From the NCBI RefSeq assembly GCF_003574445.1, contig NZ_KZ984555.1, positions 124,001 to 188,000 of the forward strand: a stretch of 64,000 nt of DNA. The letters run 5' to 3'. The position numbers and the translations under genes were made by a program. This DNA is from Streptomyces sp. YIM 130001 (GTDB lineage Bacteria > Actinomycetota > Actinomycetes > Streptomycetales > Streptomycetaceae). The notes below the pieces were generated by a model that was not told where the DNA came from, searched no databases, and saw only the letters and a program-made list of their open reading frames with translations. How positions within the stretch are numbered: position 1 is the stretch's first letter; every line of letters starts with the position of its first letter. Positions 18,066 to 25,918 of the stretch are shown here, piece after piece.

Positions 18066-18200
18066 CTGGAAAGCCAAGGTGCGCACCTCGAAGTTCGCTG
18101 TTGTGGGAGCAGGCTCCGCGATCGTAGAGCCCACCTATGCAACTTACTGAAGCTTTACTCAGTTCCCGATACCGGGTACGAACCAGGCAGGATGTCGGGC

Positions 18201-18758
18201 ATGCCCAATCACACTCCTTCCGGGTCCCCGATGACCGCAAGTCCGCTCACTCGTGCGGTCCTCGAGATCGACGAGTACGTCGCCGGTCTCGGCTGGGACC
18301 GGCCCGCACTTCTCTTCGCCCTGGTCGACACCGCTTCGCTGCGCGGCCAGGAGCCCTCCCTCGCCGACCGAATCGGCCTCACCGGCGAGGAGGCCGAGGG
18401 CAATCTGACCCCCATCGAGCAGGAGGAACTGCCCGCCGGCACCCCTCTCGACGAATTCCTCGGCACCATCGCCTGGCCGGACGCGGTGGCCGGCTGCGCC
18501 CTCACCGTGGAGCGTCTGATGCTGCCGCCGAGCGCCGAGAGCTCGGTGCCCGAAGGCCTCGACGAGAGCGGTCTGAACCGCTGGGTCGCCGAGCATCCGG
18601 ACCGTCAGGAGGTCCGTATGACCGTGGCGGTGCTGCGGGACGGCAGGCGCGAGTCCGCGCTGCGGCTGCGTGAGAAGGACGCCTCGACGGAGGTCCTGAC
18701 GGGCGCCGGCCTGGTGCCGGGGCTCGCGGAGGCGCTGGCGGCGACGTTCGCCGAGTAG
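18201..18758 (+). CDS. PPA1309-family protein of unknown function
   Basis: 185-aa acidic protein without signal or TM segments. It matches the PPA1309 family (TRAVLEIDEYVAGLGWDRPALLFALVDTA; PDAVAGCALTVERLMLPP). Family members are almost always next to UPF0182 or the Lon-like PDZ protease, as here, but no biochemical role is known. The start chosen at 18201 has AGGCAGGA 6-7 bases upstream; an ATG at 18192 lies too close to that site and a third is at 18231. Confidence 0.8.
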   Translation: MPNHTPSGSPMTASPLTRAVLEIDEYVAGLGWDRPALLFALVDTASLRGQEPSLADRIGLTGEEAEGNLTPIEQEELPAGTPLDEFLGTIAWPDAVAGCALTVERLMLPPSAESSVPEGLDESGLNRWVAEHPDRQEVRMTVAVLRDGRRESALRLREKDASTEVLTGAGLVPGLAEALAATFAE

Positions 18759-18771
18759 GGCCCGCCCGCGG

Positions 18772-18795
18772 GGCCCTGTGCGGTGGCGCAGGGCC
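18772..18795. terminator. Convergent terminator hairpin
   Basis: Ten-bp stem (one G:T pair) with a GGTG loop, between the convergent PPA1309 and Lon-like protease genes. No T-run. Confidence 0.5.
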
Positions 18796-18805
18796 TGGCG
18801 AGCCG

Positions 18806-19894
18806 TCAGCTCGTGGAGCACCCGGGCAGGTCGCCGGTGCGGCCCGCAGCGATGTCGTCCAGGGAGTCGCGGGCGTCGTCGATGGTCTTCACCTTGACCA
18901 GCGTGAGGCCGTCGGGCACGTCCTTGGCTGCGGTCGCGCAGTTGTCCTCGGGCGTGAGGAAGTACTTGGCGCCCTTCGCGCGCGCTCCGACGGTCTTCAT
19001 CGAGATGCCGCCGATGGGACCGACCTTGCCGGCCTCGTCGATGGTGCCGGTGCCGGCCACGAACTTCCCGCCGGTCAGATCCTCGGGTGTCAGTTTGTCG
19101 ACAATGCCGAGGGCGAACATGAGGCCGGCGCTCGGCCCGCCGACATCGGCGAGCTTGATGTCGATGTCGAACGGGAACGTGTGGTCGGTCCCGGCCTGGA
19201 TGCCGACGAACGCCCGCCCGTCGTCCTCGGCCGCCTGTGTGGTGACGGAGACCTTCTCGCTGCCGGTGGGCTCCTTGCCCGCCTTCTCGGCGGCGGCCGC
19301 CTCCTTGGCGGGGATCACGGTGAACTCGACGCGCTGGCCCGGCTTGTGGCCGGTGACGGCCTTCACCACGTCCTGCGGCTGCTTGATCGCCTTACCGTCC
19401 ACGGACTTGATGACGTCGCCTGCGTGCAGCCTGCCCTGGGACGGGCTGTCCTTGACGACGCTCGCCACCACGACCCTGGTCTTCACCGGGATGTCCAGTT
19501 CCTTGAGGGCCGCCACCTTGGCGCTCTCCTGGGACTGGCTGAATTCCTCGGCGTTCTCCTGGGTCGACTGCTCCTCGGTCTTGCCGTCCGGATACAGGGT
19601 CTCGTGGGGCACCACGATGTTGTCGTGGCCCAGCCAGCCGGCCATCGCCTGCACGACGTTCATGTTGAACTCGGCGCTGGTGACCCGGACGGTGGTCATG
19701 TTCAGGTGACCCGACGTCTCGTACGTCTTGCGGCCGGAGATCTGCAGCACCGGTTCACCGCCGTGGTCGCCGAGGGTGTTCACCGTCGGGCCCGGGGACA
19801 TCTCCGAGTACGGGACTTTGATCAGCACGCCCGCGCAGATCAGCGCGATCAGCAGCAACGTGGAAGCGAGCATGGTCGCGGTGCGGCGTGGCAT
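18806..19894 (-). CDS. Membrane-anchored Lon-like serine protease with PDZ domain
   Basis: 362-aa protein with an N-terminal signal anchor (residues 8-26), a PDZ domain (about 130-200) and a C-terminal Lon-type protease domain. The Ser-Lys dyad is visible as Ser255 in VGGPSAGLM and Lys300 in GGISMKT. The active site is expected outside the membrane (YlbL-type). It has no ATPase domain, so it probably cuts unfolded or small envelope substrates. TACTGT at 19901-19906 (minus strand) ends six bases before the ATG, indicating a leaderless transcript. Confidence 0.9.
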   Translation of the reverse strand: MPRRTATMLASTLLLIALICAGVLIKVPYSEMSPGPTVNTLGDHGGEPVLQISGRKTYETSGHLNMTTVRVTSAEFNMNVVQAMAGWLGHDNIVVPHETLYPDGKTEEQSTQENAEEFSQSQESAKVAALKELDIPVKTRVVVASVVKDSPSQGRLHAGDVIKSVDGKAIKQPQDVVKAVTGHKPGQRVEFTVIPAKEAAAAEKAGKEPTGSEKVSVTTQAAEDDGRAFVGIQAGTDHTFPFDIDIKLADVGGPSAGLMFALGIVDKLTPEDLTGGKFVAGTGTIDEAGKVGPIGGISMKTVGARAKGAKYFLTPEDNCATAAKDVPDGLTLVKVKTIDDARDSLDDIAAGRTGDLPGCSTS

Positions 19895-19992
19895 GGAACG
19901 ACAGTACGGGACAAGACTGTCAGTCCACCGCCCGGGCCGGTCCGTCCGGGAAGCGGAGTCCTGCCGGTGGTCCGCGGGCCCCGGCCCGCCGG

Positions 19993-20160
19993 TCAGGCCG
20001 CGTCCGAATGGGTTTCGGTCTCCATCGCGGCGCGGAACTTGGCGTATCCGGCGAGCTCCGCGATGTCTTCCGTACGGCGGTTACGAGCCGCCCAAGTACC
20101 CCACACGCCCGCCCCGATCGCAGCGACAAGCGGAATCAGCAACCAAGCGAGTGCTGCCAC
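19993..20160 (-). CDS. Small single-TM protein (55 aa)
   Basis: A short gene starting with GTG at 20160, preceded by GGGAGG at about seven bases, and ending in TGA at 19993. The peptide has one TM segment at residues 4-23 (LAWLLIPLVAAIGAGVWGTW) followed by a soluble tail with RRTEDIAELAGYAKFRAAMETE. The clear ribosome site and hydrophobic/soluble layout argue for a real gene. It lies between moaE and the Lon-like protease on the same strand. Function unknown; I infer it is a small membrane-associated partner or adaptor. Confidence 0.7.
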   Translation of the reverse strand: MAALAWLLIPLVAAIGAGVWGTWAARNRRTEDIAELAGYAKFRAAMETETHSDAA

Positions 20161-20276
20161 GCCGACCTCCCGACCCCATGTGCGAGCGCAACTGACTGAT
20201 CAGCAGATTAACCAATCTCATTGTCAACGCTCACCGCAGGGGGTCGGTTACGCAACTCGAGTCACGCCGCCGGGAG

Positions 20277-20738
20277 TCAGCAGGCGCCGACCCACTCCTC
20301 GGTACCGTCCGAGAAGCGCTGGTGCTTCCAGATCGGCACCTCGTGCTTGAGGTCGTCGATCAGCTTGCGGCAGGCCGCGAAAGCCTCCGCCCGGTGCGGG
20401 CAGGACACGGCGACGATCACCGCTTTGTCGCCGACCTCCAGGTCACCCACCCGGTGGACCGCCGCGAGCGCACGGACCGGATACTCGGCGACCACTTTCT
20501 CGGCGACGCGGCGCAGCTCGGCCTCGGCGGAGGGGTGACTGGAGTAGCCGAGCGCGTCCACGTCGGCACCGCCGTCGTGGTTGCGGACGGTGCCCACGAA
20601 CAGGGCCGTGCCGCCGGCCGCGGAGTCCTGCACAGCGGAGTGCACCTCGTCCAGGGAGAGCGGGGTGTCGCGGATCGCGAGCAGCCTGATCGGGTCCGCT
20701 GCCGCCTGCTCGCCTGGGTGTTCGTACCGTGCTGACAT
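20277..20738 (-). CDS. moaE: Molybdopterin synthase catalytic subunit
   Basis: 153-aa MoaE, which with MoaD converts precursor Z (cPMP) to molybdopterin. The family landmarks GTALFVGTVRNHDGG (about 42-56), HRVGDLEVGD and the C-terminal PIWKHQRFSDGTEEWVG with the conserved Lys are present. No moaD is adjacent; in actinobacteria the other cofactor genes are often elsewhere. The start at 20738 follows a weak purine stretch. moeZ at 55.7 kb, which may activate MoaD, is the only other related gene in the window. Confidence 0.92.
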   Translation of the reverse strand: MSARYEHPGEQAAADPIRLLAIRDTPLSLDEVHSAVQDSAAGGTALFVGTVRNHDGGADVDALGYSSHPSAEAELRRVAEKVVAEYPVRALAAVHRVGDLEVGDKAVIVAVSCPHRAEAFAACRKLIDDLKHEVPIWKHQRFSDGTEEWVGAC

Positions 20739-20916
20739 GGCCCCATCGTGCCGCACCGCGCCGACATCGTGGAACAGCTCGAACCGCCGGGGTACGACGG
20801 TGCCTGTCGGAGACTCCTCCAAGGCCGCTGATCGCGTCGACCGCGGGCTCTGTGGATGGGTCTCTGGAGACCGCTGATTGCGTACGTCGCGGATCACGCA
20901 CCGGGAGAGGGGGGTG

Positions 20917-20970
20917 CACGCGCGCGTGGGACCCGTTTTCGCTGTCGCAAAGGGGTGCCACGCGCGCGTG
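20917..20970. repeat. Pair of CACGCGCGCGTG palindromes, intergenic
   Basis: Copies at 20917-20928 and 20959-20970 have starts 42 bp apart. Both are in the context GGGGTGcaCG...CGTGGG, between moaE and the epimerase gene. They belong to the dispersed palindrome family described in the findings. Confidence 0.85.
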
Positions 20971-21000
20971 GGTTCCGGCGCCGGTCGCCGGGCGGAGCGG

Positions 21001-22116
21001 TCAGATGCCGCGGCGCCGGCGGGCCCGCCGCACCACTGCGGCGGCGCCGAGCAGTGCCACGGTCGCGCCCGCCGCTCCGGCGGCACCCGCGACGGTGGCG
21101 TCCTTGCGGCCGAGCCTGCGGCCGGCCACGGTGTGCCGTCCGTCGACCTCGTCCAGGAGCTCGGCGAGGACCTCCTCGTTGGTCCACTGCGGCCGCCAGC
21201 CCGCGTCGTGCAGCCTGCTGACACTGACCACCCAGGGGTACATCGTGTACGCGAGGTCACCGGCGGGCGACGGGGTGAGGCCGATCCGGTGCAGCCGTGC
21301 CGCGGCGCCGAGGGCGACCGTCGAAGGCAGTTCCATCCGCCGGATACCGCTGAGCTCCTCGATCTCCTCCTGCTCCAGCCAGCCGTCGCAGCCGACGGCG
21401 AGCTCGCCCTCGACCTTCTCCAGGGCCGCGTACTCGAGTGCCGAGCACAGGTCCTCGACGTGGCAGAACTGCCAGACCGGCCGCGAGCCCGCCACCACGA
21501 GCAGCCTGGGCGACTCGAAGTACCTGGTCAGAGCGGTGTCGGTGTCACCGACCAGGACGGTGGGGCGTACCACGGTGACGTTCAGGCCGGGGTGCGCACG
21601 GGGGGCTCTGCGGGCGAGCCGCTCGATCTCCAGCAGGTCGCCGACGCCGGTGGCCTCAGCGGTCGCCTTCAGTTCGGCGTCCTCGGACAGCGGCAGCTCG
21701 TTCTCGGGGAGCGCGCCGTAGACCATGGCCGAGGTGCACAGGACGACTCGGCGTACGCCGGCGGCCGCGGCGGCGGTCAGCACGGTCTGGGTTCCCCGCA
21801 CGTTGAAGGCCGTGCGGGCTGCCTGATCGGATTCGAGGTCGAGATCGAGGGCGAGGTGGACGACGACGTCGACACCGCGCAGTTTCTCGGCGATGGCCGG
21901 GTCACGTACGTCGAGGATGTGCCACTGTGCGCCGGCGCAGTCGCCGCGGCGCTCGTCGATGGCCACGACCTCTTTGATCTCCTCCGATGCGGCCAGGCGC
22001 TCCGTCAGCCGGGCGCCTACGCCCGACCCGGCACCGGTGACCGCGACGACGGGGCCCCGCGTCGAAGGGGTTGAGTGGTTTCGCGCTACGCGAACCTGTG
22101 GATCTGGGGAACTCAC
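21001..22116 (-). CDS. NAD-dependent epimerase/dehydratase-like SDR protein
   Basis: 371-aa extended-SDR protein. The nucleotide site TGAGSGVGARL is near residue 25. SAMVYGALPE provides the YxxxK-region equivalent, but the Lys four residues after Tyr is not obvious, so catalysis may be altered. A hydrophobic, Arg-rich C-terminus (AGAAGAAGATVALLGAAAVVRRARRRRGI) could anchor it to the membrane. GTG 22116 is preferred, with GGAG eight bases upstream; an ATG at about 22180 is an alternative. Divergent from the DUF2342 gene. Substrate unknown. Confidence 0.78.
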   Translation of the reverse strand: MSSPDPQVRVARNHSTPSTRGPVVAVTGAGSGVGARLTERLAASEEIKEVVAIDERRGDCAGAQWHILDVRDPAIAEKLRGVDVVVHLALDLDLESDQAARTAFNVRGTQTVLTAAAAAGVRRVVLCTSAMVYGALPENELPLSEDAELKATAEATGVGDLLEIERLARRAPRAHPGLNVTVVRPTVLVGDTDTALTRYFESPRLLVVAGSRPVWQFCHVEDLCSALEYAALEKVEGELAVGCDGWLEQEEIEELSGIRRMELPSTVALGAAARLHRIGLTPSPAGDLAYTMYPWVVSVSRLHDAGWRPQWTNEEVLAELLDEVDGRHTVAGRRLGRKDATVAGAAGAAGATVALLGAAAVVRRARRRRGI

Positions 22117-22307
22117 CGGGCGTCTCCAGCGGTTGTCTTCAGTACGTACGTGAACAACGCGTGCGTACCAGGTGGCGTCCATCCTGCCGCAGCCCGCGCG
22201 GCGGCGGAGCACCGAGCCCCGAAGCGGCCACGGTGTCTACGCTGGGTGGCACAGTCGGGCAGTCGCCGTCGGCATTCAGTCGGCGGCCCTACGAGCCGAG
22301 GATTCCC

Positions 22308-23822
22308 GTGAGTGACACCCCATTCGGATTCGGCCTTCCGCCGGAGGAGCCGGACGACGGCGACGAGGGCAAGAAGAAGGACACCCCCGGTGGCGGACAG
22401 GGCGCCGGCGGCACGCCGAACAACCCGTTCGGTTTCGGAGGGCTGCCGGGCGGCAGCGGCGGTGAGGGCGGTGACAACCCGTTCGCCGCCATGTTCGGTT
22501 CGATGAATCCGAACGACCTGGGCGCCGCCTTCCAGCAGCTCGGCCAGATGCTCTCCTACGAGGGCGGCCCGGTGAACTGGGACATGGCCAAGCAGATCGC
22601 CCGCCAGACGGTGGCCCAGGGCACCCAGGACGGTACGAAGGACGCCAGCGTCGGCCCCGCCGAGCGCGCCTCCGTCGAGGAGGCCGTACGCCTGGCCGAC
22701 CTGTGGCTGGACGGCGCGACGTCGCTCCCGTCGGGCTCCGGCAGCGCGGTGGCCTGGTCGCGGGCGGAGTGGGTCGAGGCGACCCTGCCGGTCTGGAAGG
22801 AGCTCGTCGACCCGGTCGCCGAGCGGGTCGGCTCCGCCATGGGCGACGTACTGCCGGAGGAGATGCAGGCCATGGCCGGCCCGCTGCTCGGCATGATGCG
22901 TTCCATGGGCGGCGCCATGTTCGGCCAGCAGCTCGGGCAGGCGCTCGGCGTGCTCGCCGGTGAGGTCGTCGGCTCCACCGACATCGGGCTGCCGCTCGGC
23001 CCGGCCGGGAAGGCGGCCCTGCTCCCGGTGAACATGGGCGCGTTCGGCAAGGACCTGGGCGTGGAGCCGGACGAGATCCGGCTCTACCTGGCACTGCGCG
23101 AGGCGGCCCATCAGCGGCTCTTCGCCCACGTGCCGTGGCTGCGCTCGCACCTGTTCGGCGCGGTCGAGGGGTACGCGCGCGGGATCAAGGTCGACACCAG
23201 CAAGCTGGAGGACGTGGTCGGCCAGCTCGATCCGTCGAACCCGGAGCAGCTGCAGGACGCCCTGCAGCAGGGCATGTTCCAGCCGGAGGACACCCCCCAG
23301 CAGAAGGCCGCCCTGGCCCGTCTCGAGACGGCCCTCGCCCTGGTGGAGGGCTGGGTGGACGCGGTGGTGCACGAAGCGGCGAAGGACAGGCTGACGTCGG
23401 CCGCTGCGCTCCGCGAGACCCTGCGCCGACGGCGCGCCTCCGGCGGTCCCGCGGAGCAGACGTTCGCCACGCTGATCGGGCTCGAGCTGCGGCCGCGCCG
23501 ACTGCGGGACGCCTCGCGACTGTGGGCGTCGCTGACGGACGCGCGCGGCGTGGACGGCCGCGACGGCCTCTGGGAGCACCCGGACATGCTGCCCACGGCC
23601 GAGGACCTCGACGACCCCGACGGCTTCGTGCACCGCGAGCAGCTGGACTTCTCCGAGATCGACAAGATGCTGGGCGAGGCCGCGGGCGGCAAGCCGGATC
23701 TGCGCAAGAGCGAGGAGTCCGCCGCGGACGGGCCCGGAGAGGCGGACGGCTCCGGCTCGTCCGGCGGCTCCTCCACCGATCCGGGGCGCGAGGGCGGCAA
23801 GAGCGACGAGGACGGCGCGTGA
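22308..23822 (+). CDS. DUF2342 zincin-like protein
   Basis: 504-aa protein. It starts with a disordered Gly/Pro-rich segment (residues 1-60, containing NPFGFG repeats), then a helical domain (about 60-430) that matches DUF2342, annotated in databases as a zinc-dependent metalloprotease or an F420-biosynthesis-associated protein. The REAAHQRLFAHVPW segment provides His residues in a helix where the zinc site is expected. The C-terminus is acidic and low in complexity. GTG 22308 follows CGAGGA. The stop overlaps the GTG of the NUDIX gene, so the two are coupled. Function unknown. Confidence 0.82.
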   Translation: MSDTPFGFGLPPEEPDDGDEGKKKDTPGGGQGAGGTPNNPFGFGGLPGGSGGEGGDNPFAAMFGSMNPNDLGAAFQQLGQMLSYEGGPVNWDMAKQIARQTVAQGTQDGTKDASVGPAERASVEEAVRLADLWLDGATSLPSGSGSAVAWSRAEWVEATLPVWKELVDPVAERVGSAMGDVLPEEMQAMAGPLLGMMRSMGGAMFGQQLGQALGVLAGEVVGSTDIGLPLGPAGKAALLPVNMGAFGKDLGVEPDEIRLYLALREAAHQRLFAHVPWLRSHLFGAVEGYARGIKVDTSKLEDVVGQLDPSNPEQLQDALQQGMFQPEDTPQQKAALARLETALALVEGWVDAVVHEAAKDRLTSAAALRETLRRRRASGGPAEQTFATLIGLELRPRRLRDASRLWASLTDARGVDGRDGLWEHPDMLPTAEDLDDPDGFVHREQLDFSEIDKMLGEAAGGKPDLRKSEESAADGPGEADGSGSSGGSSTDPGREGGKSDEDGA

Positions 23823-24346
23823 GCCTGCGCGCCGACGCGGAGTCCGTCCTGAAGGAGTACGACTCCCAGGACGAACTGCGCCACCTGTATCTGGACCATC
23901 TGGCAGCCCACCCGGACGGGATGTGGAAGGCCTGCACCGCCGGGCATCTCACGGCGAGCGCCCTGGTGTTCGATCCGGAGCGCGGCCAGGTATTGCTGAC
24001 CCTGCACAAGAAGCTGCGGATGTGGCTGCAGATGGGCGGCCACTGCGAACCGGAGGACGCCACTCTGGCGGAGGCGGCGCTGCGTGAGGCGAGCGAGGAG
24101 TCCGGCATCGAGGGGCTGACCTTGCTGCCGGGCGGGCCGGTGCGTCTGGACCGGCACCCGATTCCCGCACCCTGCCACTGGCATCTGGACGTGCAGTACG
24201 CGGCTCTGGCACCGCCCGGCTCCGTCGAGGCCATCAGCGACGAGTCCCTGGACCTGCGTTGGTTCGCCTACGACGAAGTGCCCGATCTGGGTGACACATC
24301 GGTGGCGAGGTTGACGGAGGCGACGCGGATTCGCGCCGGGGTCTGA
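23819..24346 (+). CDS. NUDIX hydrolase
   Basis: 175-aa protein. The NUDIX box lies at about residues 75-98 (GHCEPED...REASEESG) and is one residue longer than the canonical box between the Gly and the REXXEE part; that variant is common in this actinobacterial group. The GTG start at 23819 overlaps the DUF2342 stop (GTGA). Substrate cannot be assigned; nucleotide-sugar or dinucleotide hydrolysis is typical. Coupling suggests it works with the DUF2342 protein. Confidence 0.88.
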   Translation: MSLRADAESVLKEYDSQDELRHLYLDHLAAHPDGMWKACTAGHLTASALVFDPERGQVLLTLHKKLRMWLQMGGHCEPEDATLAEAALREASEESGIEGLTLLPGGPVRLDRHPIPAPCHWHLDVQYAALAPPGSVEAISDESLDLRWFAYDEVPDLGDTSVARLTEATRIRAGV

Positions 24347-24371
24347 CGCGTCGAGAGCACGGTCAGGACAT

Positions 24372-24409
24372 CGGTAAGGGGCGGTCGCCATGGCGACCGC
24401 CCCTTACCG
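24372..24409. terminator. Bidirectional terminator between convergent operons
   Basis: A perfect 38-base palindrome, 17-bp arms around CATG, between the NUDIX gene and the last AIM24 gene. It has the same arm and loop geometry as the palindrome at 12474-12511, although the arm sequences differ. Confidence 0.75.
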
Positions 24410-24456
24410 TTCTCGGTTCTCTCCGCTGCCCCGGTTACGTCATCGGGGCACGCGGG

Positions 24457-25209
24457 TCACTCCCAGGCGTTGCCCCGGTTCTGGCCACGCGCACCCTGCT
24501 GCCCCATGCCGTACTGGGCGGCCATGCCCTGCAGGGCGACGTTCTGCGGCGGGAGCACCTCGCTGGGCTGGACCAGGGCGAAGCCCTCGCCCATGAAGCT
24601 GAGCTCCCAGCCCTCGCCGGTGTTCCCGCGCCGGCGCCGGATCCCTGAGCTGTGGGTCTGCGCCTGCATCTGGACCCGCAGCGAGTTGGACCAGGCGACG
24701 ATCGCGTCCGCGTCCGCGTTGACGTACTTCTCCGGCGTGACCTGCATCATCAGCGGCTGGCCGGAGGTCATCAGCGCGACCTTGCCGCTGCCGGAGATGT
24801 TCAGCTGGTACTTGCCGGAGCCGGAGATGCCGAACTGGCTGTCCACGGCGACGACTTCGGTGTGCAGTACGGAGTCCATCGCGAGGACGTACGCACTGTC
24901 GACGGTGAGACCGCGCTGGTCCACGTCGACGATGTGCACGTACTGCGCGAGGTTCGCCAGATAGACCGTGCCCTGGCCGGAGCAGCGCATCAGGTCGAGG
25001 CCCTCACCGGTGTTGGCGCGGGCACGCTGTTGGCCGGGGGTCCGGTACTCGCCGTCGAACTCGATGAGTCCCTGGTAGGCGACCATCGAACCCTTGCGGG
25101 CGAGGACGTCGTCGTGGCCCTCGAGGGCCACGCGGAGCAGCTGTGGATTCTGCGGCGCGTAGCGCTCCTGGGTCTGCTGCTCGGTGTAGGAAAAAAGCGG
25201 GCTCTGCAT
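24457..25209 (-). CDS. AIM24-family protein (third of three)
   Basis: 250-aa beta-rich protein of the AIM24/TIGR00266 family (ARKGSMVAYQGLIEFDGEY; LYVHIVDVDQRG; SGSGKYQLNISGSGKVAL). The C-terminus has Gln/Gly-rich low complexity. In yeast, Aim24 affects mitochondrial membrane organisation; bacterial functions are unclear. It is last in a run of three AIM24 genes, 15 bases after the second. GGGGGAG precedes the start. Confidence 0.85.
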   Translation of the reverse strand: MQSPLFSYTEQQTQERYAPQNPQLLRVALEGHDDVLARKGSMVAYQGLIEFDGEYRTPGQQRARANTGEGLDLMRCSGQGTVYLANLAQYVHIVDVDQRGLTVDSAYVLAMDSVLHTEVVAVDSQFGISGSGKYQLNISGSGKVALMTSGQPLMMQVTPEKYVNADADAIVAWSNSLRVQMQAQTHSSGIRRRRGNTGEGWELSFMGEGFALVQPSEVLPPQNVALQGMAAQYGMGQQGARGQNRGNAWE

Positions 25210-25224
25210 GTGTCTTCGCTCCCC

Positions 25225-25905
25225 CTAGCCCCGTACCCGGAGGCGGTCTGTGCTGTCCTCGCTCGGCTGGACGACGACGATGCCCTGCCCGGAGAACGCC
25301 ATCTGGTAGGCCTCGCCACTGCCGCGGCCGATCATCGAGGTGGCCTTGAAGCTGCGCTTGCCCTTGACCTTCAGTCCCGGCGACCAGGCGACGAGGGCGT
25401 CCGGGTCGACGTACGTCTCGTCGTCGCCGCGTCCGCAATCGACGACGATCGGGGTGCCGCGCGAGGTGAGCGCGACCCAGCCCTGGCCGGCCACCTGCAC
25501 GTTCCACAGGCCCTGGCCGGCGAACTTGGCCAGCCCCTTGACGCGCTCGACGCCCCACTGCAGGGATGCGTCGAAGGCGAGCAGATTCGTGCCGTTGACC
25601 GACAGTGCGTCTCCGTTGAGGTTGATCACCACGACGTCCGCGCCGTAGTCGGCGAGGTAGAGCAGACCGTCGCCGCTGGCCTTCATGAGCGGGGTGCCCT
25701 CGCCGGTGATCCAGGCGCCGGCGATCTGACGGACGGCCGGCGGATTCGGCTCGTACTGGACGAATCCCTCGTACGCGGCCATCGAACCGGTGCGGGCGTA
25801 GAGGTCCTGTCCGCTCTGCATGGCGATCTTGACCATGCTGGGGCCGTGGTTCTCCATGCGGGCCGTGACGGGGGCCGGGGCGAAGCCCGCGAGCTGCTGA
25901 TTCAT
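25225..25905 (-). CDS. AIM24-family protein (second of three)
   Basis: 226-aa single AIM24 domain. It contains the same landmarks as its neighbours (ARTGSMAAYEGFVQYEP; GEGTPLMKASGDGLLYLAD; IVVVQPSED at the C-terminus). It starts 14 bases after the TerD-AIM24 stop with GGGGAG upstream, and ends 15 bases before the third copy. One transcript is almost certain. The paralogues have diverged, so this is an old triplication. Function unknown. Confidence 0.87.
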   Translation of the reverse strand: MNQQLAGFAPAPVTARMENHGPSMVKIAMQSGQDLYARTGSMAAYEGFVQYEPNPPAVRQIAGAWITGEGTPLMKASGDGLLYLADYGADVVVINLNGDALSVNGTNLLAFDASLQWGVERVKGLAKFAGQGLWNVQVAGQGWVALTSRGTPIVVDCGRGDDETYVDPDALVAWSPGLKVKGKRSFKATSMIGRGSGEAYQMAFSGQGIVVVQPSEDSTDRLRVRG

Positions 25906-25918
25906 GACTTCGCTCCCC

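Noticed and set aside
20917..20970. CACGCGCGCGTG as parS
   Set aside because: The parS consensus is GTTTCACGTGAAAC; this motif shares only the CACG/CGTG ends and is inside many genes.
12474..24409. The two 38-base palindromes at 12474 and 24372 as one mobile element
   Set aside because: They share only the 17-CATG-17 geometry; arm sequences differ, and both are placed as terminators. CATG as a symmetric loop is expected in perfect palindromes.
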